From assembly GCA_025350685.1 (NCBI GenBank), contig JANXXK010000175.1:1-57346 (forward strand): a DNA stretch of 57,346 bases, given 5' to 3'. A model generated the notes under the pieces. That model was given only the letters and a program-made list of their open reading frames with translations. It did no database searches and was not told the DNA's origin. The position numbers were made by a program, and so were the translations under genes. Source of the stretch: Alphaproteobacteria bacterium. Its GTDB lineage: Bacteria > Pseudomonadota > Alphaproteobacteria > Caulobacterales > Caulobacteraceae. Below are positions 57,111-57,346 of this stretch, one piece after another (within the stretch, counting starts at the first letter, position 1; each line of letters opens with the position of its first letter).

Positions 57111-57346
57111 TTAGGGCGCCAACCGATATCCGCCCGCCTCGGTCAGCAGCAGCCGCGCGTTGGCGGGGTCGCTCTCGATCTTCTGGCGCAGGCGGTAGAC
57201 GTGGGTCTCCAGCGTGTGGGTGGTGACGCCGGCGTTGTAGCCCCAGACCTCGGCCAGCAGCTCCTCGCGCGACACCGGCTTTTCGCCGGCGCGGTAGAGG
57301 TACTTTAGGATGTTGGTTTCCTTCTCCGTCAGGCGGATCTTCTTGC
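57111..57346 (-). CDS. OmpR/PhoB-family response regulator, C-terminal part (runs off the window)
   Basis: Only the last 78 residues are in the window. They form most of a winged-helix DNA-binding domain: KKIRLTEKETNILKYLYRAG, EKPVSREELLAEVWGY, VTTHTLETHVYRLRQKIE and LLLTEAGGYRLAP. The receiver domain lies beyond the window edge. The sequence looks highly conserved for Caulobacterales, but I cannot assign it to a named regulator from this part. Confidence 0.9.
   Translation of the reverse strand, partial: KKIRLTEKETNILKYLYRAGEKPVSREELLAEVWGYNAGVTTHTLETHVYRLRQKIESDPANARLLLTEAGGYRLAP

Overview
The window is about 57 kb of GC-rich, gene-dense bacterial chromosome. It looks like an alphaproteobacterium of the order Caulobacterales, most likely Phenylobacterium or a close Caulobacter relative. 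Pointers are the chvI-chvG-hprK-EIIA-HPr block, a flmA/flmB (pseB/pseC) pair, dnaK-dnaJ behind a sigma-32 promoter, an ftsK-lolA-xth order, a CtrA-like box before ftsK and a SahR-like operator at ahcY. The genus is an inference. I see no insertion sequence, prophage, integron or CRISPR array, so this reads as ordinary chromosome with accessory patches.

Layout. 1-5.9 kb: a PLP decarboxylase fragment, EVE protein, sulfotransferase, M23 peptidase, hotdog thioesterase, asd and rarD. 6-8.7 kb: an operon of metallophosphoesterase, cupredoxin, ECF sigma factor and zinc-type anti-sigma factor, behind an ECF-like promoter. 8.7-13.7 kb: serine hydrolase, pyridoxal kinase, ahcY and a CYTH-CHAD protein. 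13.9-19 kb: an ABC exporter, then the regulatory PTS genes and the ChvG/ChvI two-component system. 19-26 kb: a 569-residue unknown protein, pseC-pseB for flagellin sugar, a small Tat-type protein, phhB, a HAD hydrolase, a VanZ-like protein and a glycosyltransferase. 26-37.6 kb: FecR/FecI, a polyprenyl-phosphate glycosyltransferase with its GT39 partner, the Ku/LigD end-joining module, and a TonB-dependent receptor with a signalling (STN) domain next to a 2OG-Fe(II) oxygenase. 37.6-44.5 kb: an EnvZ/OmpR-type pair, a 1046-residue autotransporter and an MFS symporter. 44.6-50.4 kb: tRNA-Arg(CCG), dnaJ, dnaK and an O-acetylation pair (SGNH/AlgX-like plus acyltransferase 3). 50.5-57.3 kb: dienelactone hydrolase, a small anchored protein, ftsK, an SRPBCC/ArsR pair, a LolA-like carrier, a candidate small RNA, xth and the end of a response regulator.

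Working units. FecI, FecR and the STN-containing receptor have the parts of a cell-surface signalling system but lie about 7 kb apart. Ku and LigD are a complete two-protein end-joining system. The DPMS/GtrA fusion should supply the lipid-linked sugar used by the adjacent GT39 enzyme. HprK, EIIA and HPr sit directly behind ChvG/ChvI, linking envelope stress signalling to the regulatory PTS.

The less expected signals are small: four convergent gene pairs interlocked through a shared CTAG stop, a duplicated start region that creates a six-codon leader before the EIIA gene, an autotransporter end repeated in frame three times, a 16-bp hairpin inside the cupredoxin gene, and several palindromic operators and intergenic elements. 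No single locus stands out as a clearly new multi-gene system.
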